This document shows positions 1 through 12,736 of a stretch of 64,000 bases of DNA, in pieces. The stretch is from positions 18,223,080-18,287,079 of the forward strand of contig OZ038315.1 in the NCBI GenBank assembly GCA_964035775.1, read 5' to 3'. Made by a program: the position numbers and the translations under genes. Position 1 is the stretch's first letter, and the number at the start of each line of letters is the position of its first letter. The DNA is from Osedax frankpressi. Taxonomy: Eukaryota > Annelida > Polychaeta > Sabellida > Siboglinidae. The notes under the pieces were generated by a model, which was given only the letters and a program-made list of their open reading frames with translations, ran no database searches and was not told where the DNA came from.

Positions 1-536
1 TCGCTATTCCCATCTACGCCATACACCATAATGCCACATTCTGGCCCGAACCAGAACTCTTTAATCCCGATAGGTTCAATTCATTAGTTATTTTTTAACC
101 TGGTAACCAGTTTACCATTTCCAATAATCATTTTAGTGGTAGAAATTAATTTGCATATTCAATATCATTAATAGTAGTAATAATATACATTCAAAGATAA
201 TTATATAATTGAATTTACATAAATAAAATATTATTATATTTAAATAAATATTATAAAAGATTATCTTAATTATAATAAGTTATGCCAAATTAATTTGCTG
301 GAATTTCATGATATACTACTACACCTATTTATATTTACTATACCCAAAGATTCGAAGCATCAAATAAATCAAAGAGGGATACTTATAGCCATATTCCATT
401 CGCTGCTGGTCCTAGGAACTGTATTGGATCTCAGTTGGCTCTTAAGGAGATCAAGGTATGCGCGATACACACTTTAAGGAAAGTTCAATTTGATGTGGAT
501 TCTGAAAAAACTCAGGTTACTCGATATTATACGTAG
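1..536 (+). CDS. Cytochrome P450, C-terminal two exons (partial)
   Basis: Exons 1..73 (partial) and 350..536, joined in phase (AG+A). The first exon reads IHHNATFWPEPELFNPDRF, the PERF/meander region ahead of the haem loop. The second gives DTYSHIPFAAGPRNCIG, which fits the FxxGxxxCxG haem-thiolate signature with its cysteine ligand, and continues through the L-helix (SQLALKEIKV) to a TAG stop at 534-536. The IHHxxxxWPEPExFxPxRF spacing resembles CYP3-clan enzymes, but a clan call from about 86 residues is tentative. P450s are ER-bound monooxygenases; substrate cannot be told. The donor is GTTCAA and the acceptor is AAAG|A. The upstream exons, with the membrane anchor and the I-helix, lie outside the window. 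An AATAAA at 605-610 is a likely poly(A) signal. The C-terminus looks short but complete. Confidence 0.88.
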
Positions 537-2019
537 CAGATACAAAATCAACAAATATTTTTGTTTTCACCATAAATGTTTCGTAATTTTCTAGTAAATA
601 CAGAAATAAAAGATCTTTGTAAAATGTTTTCAATGTGCTATAAAAAATAAAAATAATATAAAATATAGAATGCAACATAAGAAAATTTAATTATCTGTAT
701 TGTTTGTTGTGTAAATTAATATTTATAATATTAAAATATTATAAAACAATGTTTTATAAATATTATAATACTTAAATAACTAGAACCTATCACAAACCCA
801 TTCATTTTATTTAAAGTTTTATATTATGTAATAATTTTTAAATATATTTTCTAACAAATTATTTAAATTATAATAATAAATACCATATGAAAAATAAATA
901 AACCTGATACTTTTTTGGGAATATATTTAATTGTGAATAAAATATTCTTTGATTACATGAATTAACAAATTAATTAGTTATTATTAATATTAATTAATTG
1001 AATATTCTTTTATATTATTTAATACTTTTTGTAACACATTCTAAGTAACCATTCTGGTCATTTATTATAAATAAGTTTAAATATATTTTATTTGTATTTA
1101 AATATATTTATGTGAGAATTTTATAAATATTATATCACCCACATGGCGACATAATATTTATAAAAATGTTCTAATTATTTATTTTAATTAACTATTACGT
1201 AATCATATATTTACCAGATACCTTTAGTTTTCTCTCGAAAAGCTTTATTGACTACAGAAAAAGGAATATGGCTGAAAATATCCAAAATTATATAGATTAC
1301 ATAGTTTTTAGAATTGTGTATATTTATTATAAACCTATTCCAAATGAGTCACGACAAATAAACTAATTTCAAATTGAATTCCTATTATAGCCAATATATA
1401 TTGTACTTCCTAATTTTTGATTATATTTTTATTTTGAATACATCATAAATGTATAATTTTTTCTATGTTATATGAAAATGTTCAATATATAGTATTGATC
1501 AATTTATTATAATTTATATATAGATCAGTATTGCATATTTTAATAAAATCATGTAATGTAACAATGCATCATATCATTTACCAATCACCGACAATAAATA
1601 ACAATAATGTGTAAGATTTAGCTAAGTATGATTTAGAATAACATGATAATTTTAGAAAAGAAAGGGGTAGTGTTGTAAGTTTGTTTAGTCTGGCAGGGTT
1701 TGGGATTCGGGGTGTGTGGTGTGGATAACATTTACAGCAGTATCTTTTGAAGAATTATTAGTAAATATATGGTCTAATAATATTGGTAATATAAGTGTTT
1801 TAAAGTGAGGTTGATTACCCATTAATAACATGGCATGTTTGACAAAGTAACAAAGTAAGATGGGATAACTGTATGCATCTACGAGGTATTGCATACCTCA
1901 TAATCGAATACTTCAAATAAGCATGGAATGCAGTGAAGTTATATCACCATTCGTGTGTAAAGTAGATTTCCTGTACGCAACGCAAACCTAACTTGTGTTG
2001 AACGAACAGGTTGCTGGGT
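537..2019. other. Intergenic DNA between convergent P450 and StARD10-like genes
   Basis: AT-rich sequence between the P450 stop and the StARD10-like stop; it should hold both 3' UTRs. No reading frame here resembles a known protein. The part from about 1660 to 2019 is less AT-rich and probably belongs to the StARD10-like 3' UTR. Confidence 0.5.
605..610 (+). promoter_or_regulatory. Candidate poly(A) signal of the P450 gene
   Basis: AATAAA about 70 nt after the P450 stop codon. Such hexamers are common by chance in DNA this AT-rich, so position is the main support. Confidence 0.4.
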
Positions 2020-5000
2020 TTAGTCGTCATTGTCAATATCCTTTTGGTCATTTTCAATTTCATTCTCCGAAATGCTGGTCTCGTCGATTGCTGCCGACTT
2101 CTGAAGTTCGTTGATACTCGCGATATCGTCGGATACTAGATGCGGTAGAGTGATTTGTTCCGGGTACAGCCAAGGCTTATGGTGACGGGACGCGTGCGAA
2201 GGTTTCCAAGACATGTACGACTTGCAGGCTTTGTGTATACGGGTCATCATCTGAAAGTGATGTGAGAAGATGCAATGTTAGGTAGCGAGTTCAATTACAT
2301 AACTGGAGATTGATTATTTCGAATAACTAGAGGATATATGATTAATGTATGAAGACATATTGTTGTATACACTTAAATACATATATGCATTTAATTAAAT
2401 GTATATATTAGTATATAATTATATAAGTATATATAGATAGAATAGAAATTATAATGTATTATAAAAAATTACTACTTATAAATAATTAAAAACCTTAGGG
2501 GCTGTGTACTGCGTGAGTTTGTTGACAATCCAAGATGGCAGCTTACCTGTTTAAAAAATATTTTAGCATGAGAAACCATATAGAAGCTAATTAAATATGA
2601 TATTCTATTTCTATTTATAAGTAATAAGTATATATGAGTTCATAAATACATATATTTATATATAAATGATGAATAAATACTGATGTTGATATCATATTAT
2701 CAGATAACCTAATTCCTATATGAAACCTGTATATAATATATGTATATAATATACACATTATACAAGTAACCTTGGTATTGACTACCAATAATAATGTTAT
2801 AACAATCAAAAATAGTATAATAAAGATTCAAATAATAATTAGTTATAATACTATTTGTAATATATAATTTAAATAATATAATTTCATATCAATATTTAAA
2901 ATATCTTTTCTAGAGACAATTTATTTTAAATATCAATATAATAAAGGTCATTTATAATTTAAGCTAATTATACACACCAAATGCAAAGTAATACCTATAC
3001 ACTACAAAACTATTAAATATATATAGACACATATAACAGATACCTGCAAAGAAATTTAAGAGGAGAATTTCACAATTGGTAACTTATTTTATAGGGGATT
3101 TAAACTCCATATAGACGTATCACTTAATTTAGCAAAGAAGCAAAACTAGTTTACAAAATATATGTAAAGGAATTGTAATCTTGATTTATAATATTTAATA
3201 AAAAATTAACATATAATCACATACATTTTAGAACTCAAGTTCAAATTAAATTTCACTTAAGTTTATATCACTAGGATTATACGAATACAATATATAATCT
3301 AATATCATAGTTGATTACATTCTTATTGCATGGTTTTACTTATTATTATAGAATAAATCTATATTACAATAGTAATTTATATATATATATATAAATATAT
3401 TTATATATATATATATAAATATATATATACACAATATGATCAAATAAATAAGTTCTACTCAATAATGCTTAAACCTTTAATTAATAGGTAATAATTCAAT
3501 ATTATAAATTTTACAATATTTTTTACAATGATATAAAATTATACATGAAAAATGTATAATCTTTGTAATATTCTTTTAGTTTATTTTGTATTTAAAAGCT
3601 AATATATTGTACTTTATTTTGAATATGTAAAACATATTAAATAAACCTTGAATTAAGTTTAAACAAGAATCAATATATCCCTAGTAATAAGTATTTAAGA
3701 AATATTTAAGTTGTATTCATTGCCATATAATCAATAATCTTTAAGATAACTTACTATTGAAATATTAATTATCATAATTAGTTAGTTATAAAACTATAGA
3801 AGACGCAAAAGCTTGACTAAGAGTCTTGAGACTCATACTGTGCAACAATAAAATATATAAATAATATAACATGGAAAAAATACAACATGCAAATTTGCAT
3901 TTTGTATTTTATTAATAATTATTAATAAGAGTGCATTGCCTCATAATATATTACATATAGGTAATATATAATGTACTTACTAATATGCACAATACAAATT
4001 ATGTATTATAATAAGCAAATCAATAAGAAATGCTCCTGGCTAAACCAAAATAGGCTTGATGCATGAGATGAATGTACTTATAAAGATTGATTGACAGATA
4101 GCCATTGGCTAATTACTCATAGTTCATTATATAACACTATTTAGCACGGGTATATTGTTACCATTCAATCAATGTAAATATAAATATGCACACATCCATT
4201 ATGGTATTTATGGAGTAACGAGTTAGAACACTCATGTTAACAATTGATGTTACAGATCATTTATAGAATATCATATTTAATTATATACAATGTGATAATA
4301 GTTCAATAATTTAATACCATAAATAATAAGTATTTGATGTGTTAATATTTTAATAGTGTACCTATAATAAAAAGAATATGTATTTTGATAAAAGAGCCAT
4401 AATTATTATTTTATCAAGTCTACTAGTTTATTATTATTATTATTATTGTTAACTCTTGCATTATTTGTATTATAAATAATAAATATTAAATAATAATCAA
4501 TTATTAATATTGTAATAATAATATTGTATATGGTGAGCATTTATTTTCTAAAATATTTATAATCATGAGATTTTAAACTTCAGAAAATAATATTTGAATT
4601 CCTTAGTAAATCTATCAAATAAATAAAAGTTTAATTAGAATTTCTTATAAACAATTTTATTCTGAAAATTATTTTAAAATTTTGAAAATTATTGGTTCTG
4701 TTTGTTTTTTTTAGAATATTTAATATGAATATTATAATAAAATAGTATATTTTATGCTAATAATTAATACATTATTTATATTTAGGAAGTTTAAAAATGA
4801 TTAAAAATCAAAAAAAATCTTGTCAATTAAAAAATGTATCAATTTATCAATTTTAATAACATTTTTATTTATTAAATAATAATTCATTACAAACCTAATA
4901 TTTATATATATTTTTGATTGATGAGTTTATAGGTATATTTAGTTTTATATTGATTAGCATATTCTATAAAATTAATGATTCATTTTATTTTAATAAGTGA

Positions 5001-6632
5001 TAAAATATGATTTGTTTACCTCCAAATATCTATTCACTTAATTTAATTGCATGAGCTTGTCAAATAATATTATTAATAATATTAGTATTATTATGTTCTT
5101 ATGTATCAGTTATTAATATTGGTAAATCTAAAAGCTTATAATTTAGATAAATATTTCTAACTAAGGAACAAATAGTTTAATATAAATTAATATAAATCAT
5201 TTCAGTTTATTTTTAAATATATATATATTTTATATATATTTTAATGTGTACAGCTCAATTATGACTATACATTGCAACCTGTTCAGATTATTTGTTTGTA
5301 AATAGATGAACTAATTATATTATATACATTTGGTGGAGAAAATTAATTCAAGACTATATTTAAGAATAATTTTGTAGTCTGACCAGATAATTATACCAAT
5401 AATATAATTATACCATTACTTAATCTGCCCTACAAAACCATTGTATTACTGATACTATAATATTATATATACAAATGTATTAGAAAAAAGAAATATTTTT
5501 ATTAAGGGTTAATTAATATAATTTAATATTTATGTCGTAATGTTATAATTAATATAATCATTAATTATGAAATAATGTGTGTCCGAAGGAATTATATACC
5601 ACTCTATATCTAACTAACATGATTAATACAAACCAATTTGGGTACAAATCAATAATCACTGAAATGTATTGAGTAAATCTATATCATTAACATATCTACA
5701 TATATTTTCTGTGTTTTAAATATGTATTCATTTAAATGGAACAAAATCACCTCCGTATAAGAAACTAGATGTTGTTTAAATTAAAATATCTTATATAATT
5801 ATTTTAAATACTAAATAAAAATGTTTGGAAATGACCCGGATGCTTTCCTAGACATAGACATTCATATAATATACCAGTGTGATATATTGTGATATAACAG
5901 AATGATATAATAGTTTAAATTTGGATTTTAGATTGAATAGATTGAACCTTTTGGATCAGCCTGCGTGATATAGGTTATCTGACAAGACTCCGGACTTAGT
6001 ACTTTCATATAGTATCCGGTGATGTAAGAGATGGCTCTAATGATGCCTTTACGAGGTGGCTCGGCCTAGGTCAGTATAAGAGGTCAAGGGTCACACGTAT
6101 ATAGATTATAATAGTTTGAGAACAGTAACCTTATGGTTAACGGAATGGTTAACGATGTAAAACTGGTCTCCCATGTCCAGCCAAGAGCGTTGCAAGACAA
6201 AATCTCTATTCTTCAAAGGCTTTGGCGATTTTACTGTAAATATTCACTCAATAGATATAATATTAATAGAGTTAAAATGTGAAAATATTGATTTAATATC
6301 ATATTTTAAACTATATTTATAATTGATATTCGTGATTTATTAGATCTAAGCTACTCAAATGCTACTGAGTACATAAATGTAAAAATTGCATAATATGTGA
6401 TATTATATAAAGGTCATTAATTAATTTGCGATAGTAACAATGTCAGATTACTTAAAAATGAAACAATTATATGAAAAAAAAAGAATTAAAGATTATTAAT
6501 AAGCTATAGCCATTACAGGAGATAATTACAGGAGATACCTTTATATTCTATATGCCATCAATGTAGTTCCACCTTTCTACAGACTGTGATACTAATATGC
6601 ACTAAAATATTAACAGTTAAGTATGCTCTATA

Positions 6633-6722
<90 letters not shown>

Positions 6723-9700
6723 GGCTATAAATACCATATTGCATCATTATGAAATTGCGTGCACTATTCTCTGATTGAAACATGTAAACCTATACCAGCA
6801 TATAGTTACATGCTATATTATAATATAATAATTATATTTGATAAAATGGTAAGTTAACTAGAGAAAACACTGGATTCGCATTCACATCCGATACGGATTA
6901 TGTACGTAGATCTACTACCGAATCACGTGGTTCAATTATAGTAATTGAATTCGCGCTAGATATAAGAGAAGAGCGTAGGGACGAAGGGGCAACGAGGGGT
7001 AGGGACAAAGAGGCAACGAGGTGTAGGGACGAAGAGGTAACGAGGGGTAGGGACGAAGGGGCAACGAGGGGTAGGGACGAAGGGGCAACGAGGGGTAGGG
7101 ACGAAGGGGCAACGAGGTGTAGGGACGAAGGGGCAACGAGGGGTAGGGACGAAGGGGCAACGAGGGGTAGGGACGAAGGGGCAACGAGGGGTAGGGACGA
7201 AGGGGCAACGAGGGGTAGGGACGAAGGGGCAACGAGGGGTAGGGACAAAGAGGCAACGAGGTGTAGGGACGAAGAGGTAACGAGGGGTAGGGACGAAGGG
7301 GCAACGAGGGGTAGGGACGAAGGGGCAACGAGGTGTAGGGACGAAGGGGCAACGAGGGGTAGGGACGAAGGGGCAACGAGGGGTAGGGACGAAGGGGCAA
7401 CGAGGGGTAGGGACGAAGGGGCAACGAGGGGTAGGGACGAAGGGGCAACGAGGGGTAGGGACAAAGAGGCAACGAGGTGTAGGGACGAAGAGGTAACGAG
7501 GGGTAGGGACGAAGGGGCAACGAGGGGTAGGGACGAAGGGGCAACGAGGTGTAGGGACGAAGGGGCAACGAGGGGTAGGGACGAAGGGGCAACGAGGTGT
7601 AGGGACGAAGGGGCAACGAGGGGTAGGGACGAAGGGGCAACGAGGTGTAGGGACGAAGGGGCAACGAGGTGTAGGGACGAAGAGGCAACGAGGGGTAGGG
7701 ACGAAGGGGCAACGAGGGGTAGGGACGAAGGGGCAACGAGGTGTAGGGACGAAGGGGCAACGAGGGGTAGGGACGAAGGGGCAACGAGGGGTAGGGACGA
7801 AGGGGCAACGAGGGGTAGGGACGAAGGGGCAACGAGGGGTAGGGACGAAGAGGCAACGAGGGGTAGGGACGAAGAGGCAACGAGGGGTAGGGACGAAGAG
7901 GCAACGAGGGGTAGGGACGAAGAGGCAACGAGGGGTAGGGACGAAGGGGCAACGAGGGGTAGGGACGAAGGGGCAACGAGGTGTAGGGACGAAGAGGCAG
8001 CGAGGTGTAGAAACGTGAGTAGTAGCCGACATCGTTGTTAGGGTTCAGCGCACATATGTCATAGCTCTGCAACATGTACGGGTCCCACTTGTGTCGAAAG
8101 TCGGCGTCTAAGAGAACGTCGTATACGGCGGACGCCGGGATATCCTTAAATACCGACGATATCTGTAGAAAGTAGAGTTCACGAGATATACTCATTTGTG
8201 TGTGTGTGTGTGCATGTTGGTGTGTCTTTCTGTAATTATAGCATACTATATCATTATAATGAAATGTTTAACAGAAATAATGAATCTTTCATTAAAATAA
8301 TGTAATCATTGTTTTGATTAAATAGAGGTATATACTACATATTTATCATATATATATATATCTATAAATTATTAAACCTATAATGCTAACACTATATAAT
8401 TTATTACATCATATATGGAAACATATATAATAAAAACAGTTTTATTATTAACTATAAATATATATTTATAGACCTTGTATATTATCATAAATATATACAC
8501 ATAATATTATCCGACATAATTTAAGAAATAAATACATATTTTATTTAAATAATTAAAATAGTTTAAACTTTATATATACAATATGTTAAATGTATGTTTT
8601 ATTTTAAATAAATAAACATTTATAAAACAATTTATTGAACAATTAAAAATACACCTTCAATTATACTTATTTGCAAGCTAATAATAGATGTGTTTATATT
8701 GTATTCATGAGTTAACTATTGATTTCTGTACACGATAGTTGGTATAGATGTACTCACGAATTAAATCAAAGTATGAGTACTATGTCGAGGGCATATTTTG
8801 TTGTGCAATAATTAACTATGAATTACTGGAGATTTGCAATCATTCTTGTATTCATCTCTAGTCACATTCATTTGTAAGGATTTATTTATTAGTAAGCTCC
8901 AAAATAGTACATGTGAAGCAATGCTATATACAACCAACATTGCATATTTCTCAAGACTAACATATCGATATCGAGTTAGATTATTTTACACCAAACATAT
9001 AGATAGCAAATACATATTGATTAACTAGAATAACATAGTTTTCTACTGATGTATATAGAATAACTACCTACCGTACCATCAATTCATTAATAATGCAACA
9101 ACCTAAACGTCTCAGTATTGATGTTAAAAACTAATACTACTATTCAATAGTATTGGTAATACTATATAGTAATAAGGATTACCATAAACATTATTCGTAA
9201 GTAGTGGTCAGCGGTAAAACAAAAATATTGGTTTACTATATTTTGCTAAAAAATGTAAATTGGATTTATTTCATAGAAGAATTAATCTAAACCCTGATAT
9301 CTTGTTAATTCTGAATCATTACTCAAAAATATCATAGCAAAGTAAATCAAATTCTATTGATATACAATATATATATATATATAAAGTAGATACTTAATGG
9401 AATTTTTATCTACTAATATAAGATTCTATAATAATAATAAATATATCATGGCACTCATAAGAAAAAGCTATGTTTATATATTCACAAAATAATCTATATT
9501 TTTTTATACTAATTGAATTCAATATTGTCAATCAATTATTAATATGGTAGTTATATTTAATATTTTAAGCATATATTAATATAATAAAATATTGTTACTT
9601 ATATATATACACATATTTATACATACTGAATTGAAAGATATTAAGAAAATGAATAAATACTATTATAGATTATAATTAATTGTGTCGTTAATAATGGATA

Positions 9701-10414
9701 CTTTGATAGCAAAAATTATCGTTTTGTATTAGTAAATATTTTATGTAAATCTAATTTTATTTTCAGAATATGATTTTGATATATTCTATAAACACATTAA
9801 TATATATAATTAAGTCGTATATTTGAAAGTGTAAATCTTTTATCTATAATTATCTTCATATTGATATATTATATAAAGTTTTTTATGATATACCAATATG
9901 ATAATAAATATATAACAAACTTTTACCTTCAAATATACTAATTAATAATTATATATAATCATGTATCAAATAGAAATGAACTATAATACAGATCTGATGT
10001 AATTATAAATAAAATATTTAATCATGTAAATTAGTATATATTATTATAATATAATTATTATCATTTAAACACAATTGTGATATCATGCGTGACGAGTGGC
10101 ATTTTAAATATCTAACTAAATCCACTCTTTCACGATTAAATGTTTAATCGATAAAAATTAATATTAATATACATTTTTCGATATAATAATTAATATTTGT
10201 TACTACTACTATATAAGTATTACTATATTCCAACTTTTATAATTTTAAAATCGGAAGTATCATTACTTTTGGTCCAGACGGTAGTAGATTTCTTATTATA
10301 TTCTTTATTCCAGTCAACATGGTGTTCACATAGGTTTTTTAGATTAAGAAAATCTGCGTCAGTAGCTATTCTCACTTCTCCAATTTTAAGTTCATTATTT
10401 GCGTTTATTTCCAT
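2020..10414 (-). CDS. STARD10: StARD10-like START-domain lipid-transfer protein
   Basis: Six exons on the - strand: 10414..10235, 8162..8015, 6233..6130, 6065..5948, 2546..2494 and 2250..2020 (stop TAA). All joins keep phase and give 277 residues, against about 291 in human StARD10. An in-frame TAA lies just upstream of the ATG. The START domain covers roughly residues 10-230. Family landmarks in order are [79 protein letters not shown] and KPWLYPEQ. The last of these, followed by an acidic tail ([15 protein letters not shown]), matches StARD10 better than PCTP. Family members carry phosphatidylcholine and phosphatidylethanolamine between membranes in the cytosol; that role is inferred here. 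All five donors begin GTT. The intron after exon 2 holds a 24-bp minisatellite starting a few bases from the donor, so the long open frame running from exon 2 into it is not coding. PGM2 lies divergently upstream. Confidence 0.92.
2547..5947 (-). other. StARD10-like intron 4
   Basis: A 3.4-kb AT-rich intron. I see only short AT-rich repeats, including an alternating TA stretch at about 3376-3430. No recognisable exon, RNA gene or transposon was found. Confidence 0.6.
3376..3430. repeat. TA-rich simple repeat
   Basis: Alternating TA interrupted by single A or T insertions, inside StARD10-like intron 4. Confidence 0.8.
6632..6720. repeat. (TA)n microsatellite
   Basis: Nearly pure TA alternation of about 88 bp with one TG interruption, in StARD10-like intron 2, about 250 bp from the 24-bp minisatellite. 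Perfect TA runs of this length can extrude cruciforms and are prone to length change. Confidence 0.9.
6975..8010. repeat. 24-bp minisatellite in StARD10-like intron 2
   Basis: About 43 head-to-tail copies of a 24-bp unit whose + strand reads GGGACGAAGGGG followed by CAACGAGGGGTA. Variant units carry GAGG for GGGG, TGTA for GGTA or GGTAACG for GGCAACG. A variant block (GGGACAAAGAGG, then GAAGAGGTAACG) recurs near 7001, 7241 and 7461, showing a higher-order repeat of about 9-10 units. The + strand has G-runs of 3-4 separated by loops of 2-6 nt, as in G-quadruplex-forming DNA. The sense (-) strand is therefore C/T-rich. Because 24 is divisible by 3 and the unit has no stops, several frames stay open over the whole array. 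These are not genes, since the flanking exons splice around it. Confidence 0.95.
8163..10234 (-). other. StARD10-like intron 1
   Basis: A 2.1-kb AT-rich intron between the first and second START exons. It begins on its acceptor side with a short GT-rich run (about 8196-8225). I see no other structured feature. Confidence 0.6.
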
Positions 10415-10625
10415 ATCAAATGTTTATTATATTATTAAATATCAAGAATTAATACAAAACTATATATGAAAATATATTACTTGAACTCTTGAACGTGCAT
10501 ATCACGTGGCATTTGTAAATACGAACTCTGACCTAATTTTATATTTTGAATTAATTTTAATTTAAATATAGTTATAACATATATTTGTTTGACGTTTACA
10601 TCGGGTTTACATAAAACTAACAAAT
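10415..10625. promoter_or_regulatory. Short head-to-head promoter region of StARD10-like and PGM2
   Basis: Only 211 bp separate the two divergent start codons (StARD10-like ATG at 10414, PGM2 ATG at 10626), so 5' UTRs and promoters must overlap or be very short. The spacer holds a perfect CACGTG E-box at 10503-10508 in the context TCACGTGGC, the binding type of the MITF/TFE, USF and Max families. A shared bidirectional promoter is inferred from spacing. Transcription start sites are not visible. Confidence 0.55.
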
Positions 10626-12680
10626 ATGAAAGTTGAAATAGAAGATGCTGTTGCAAAATGGATGGAATGGGACAAGGTTATTATATAAATGGAAACACGT
10701 ACAGTTTAAATACATCATTTTAAGTATAATAATTATAATATATATATATATAGTATTATAATTTAATAATTATACTAAACTATGATTGTATTTAAGTTAT
10801 TAATTTATTAAATGTATAAAAATGATTCTTGCCTTTTGTTACTAGTTTCTGACTCATTAATTGATATATTTATAGGATAAGTTATGGATTATACTATACA
10901 TTCTAGTTATTATAAGGTATAATCAGTTTTAAAGTGTGAGATTACCATTACACCGCATCTCAGCTATGCGATTGTTAAAAGTGAACTGATTTCCGTGCGT
11001 ATACGGAGCAATAGCCTAATAACCCGGTACAATTGTTGTGCGATAGAAATGATTTTTATCACTCCTATACTATAGTTACATTTAATGTTACAGGCATTTA
11101 ATTTATATCACCAATATTATATTATTTAAAATTATAATATAGCTTTTATTTTTAATTATTTTAAATAAAAATAAACATAATATATTGTAATGCAAATGTA
11201 ATATATTTTCACTTCTATTATACATAAAAAAGACTCAAATTACCTGTATAGTTTCCTTAGATATCTCTTTTAGTATTTAAAGCCACATGTGTAGCCATGA
11301 ATTAAAATCAATTTAATTGTATTCTGTTTTTCATCTCTTTAATTTCACAAAATACAATTAAAATTCTATTATATTAATTACATAATTGATAAAATAGAAT
11401 TTATATCATTATATTCTTAATTAATTGTATTACACTATACTACATAATACAATTTATATCATTTATTATATCAAAATTATAAAATATTGCTATATATCAA
11501 AATGTATGAATTTTTATGATAAAGTATTTTCATGTTTTAATAAAATAAATAATAATTGAAATAGAATATGAAAGAATTATATAATTAAATCGCTAAATAA
11601 ATGACATGTTAATATGTAATATTAAAAGATGACACTAGAATATCTATATTAACTAAAAAGACACATTTCATTTAGTATTTAATATATAGTACAATTAGTA
11701 TTGTATTTTATACAGAGTGATACAACTTCATATATACAGAGTTTTATTGTCAATATCATATGCTATGTCAAATTCAAATTAGAGAATACAAATATAAACA
11801 ATTGTAATATTGTTAAAATTGTAAATGATAGTTTATTAAGGTTTATTAAGGTTTGAATATTTTATTAGTTGATTGATGCATTATGCCGGCAATACTTTCA
11901 GCAATAAATGATACATGATTATAATTTATCTGACAAATTCATTTTTCAAATGTACATCATTGAGTTTAATAGATATTTTAAAACACGATACAGTACTTAA
12001 TTAGGATATAGATCTGTTGATAAAAATATGTAGTAATATTATTATTTTCTTCAATTAAATTCTGCATGTACGTTATGGAACGACTATCCCACTTAAAAAG
12101 TATGCAATATCTTAAAGATAAAGATATTACATAAAATTATAGATTAATATGGCGAATATTTATAAATACAATGCTCTACTTCCTTTTCTAAAAACGTGTA
12201 ACATAGATGAATGTTTAACCACGTCACACATATTAAATTCACTGAATGTAATAATATTGCTAATACCAAGTTTAAATTTGAATTAAGTTTAATACTCAGA
12301 TAAGTATCTGTAATATACTTGATGATAAATATGTATTCATATATATTATATATTTTATTTGTATCCATTATAATTATACAATTTCGATAATAATAACATT
12401 ACAAATATTAAATTTCTTTTATCATATTCAAAACTTATATAATTAATATTATTACTGTGCATTATTTTGATTATGATATTAATTATGTTATAATACTAGT
12501 TACAAAAAAAGTAAGTTATATTAATAAAGTATATACCCTAGGATTATAATTTCAAATACTTATTATACTTGTGATTTCAATGTACTAATAATAATGCTAG
12601 TGTATTATATATTACCACAGCTAAGATATAAAGATTATATTGTATTTATATATGTATATATATATGTATATATATATATG

Positions 12681-12736
<56 letters not shown>

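Noticed and set aside
2615-2809. Short hydrophobic frame as a small membrane protein
   Set aside because: AT-driven frame inside StARD10-like intron 4 with no supporting context.
6975-8010. CRISPR-like array of regularly spaced repeats
   Set aside because: The units are contiguous with no unique spacers, and the genome is eukaryotic.
6936-8195. Open frames of 188-419 codons on the - strand made of repeated [16 protein letters not shown]-type words
   Set aside because: They are readings of a 24-bp repeat in several frames. The real StARD10-like exon ends at 8015 and splices to 6233.
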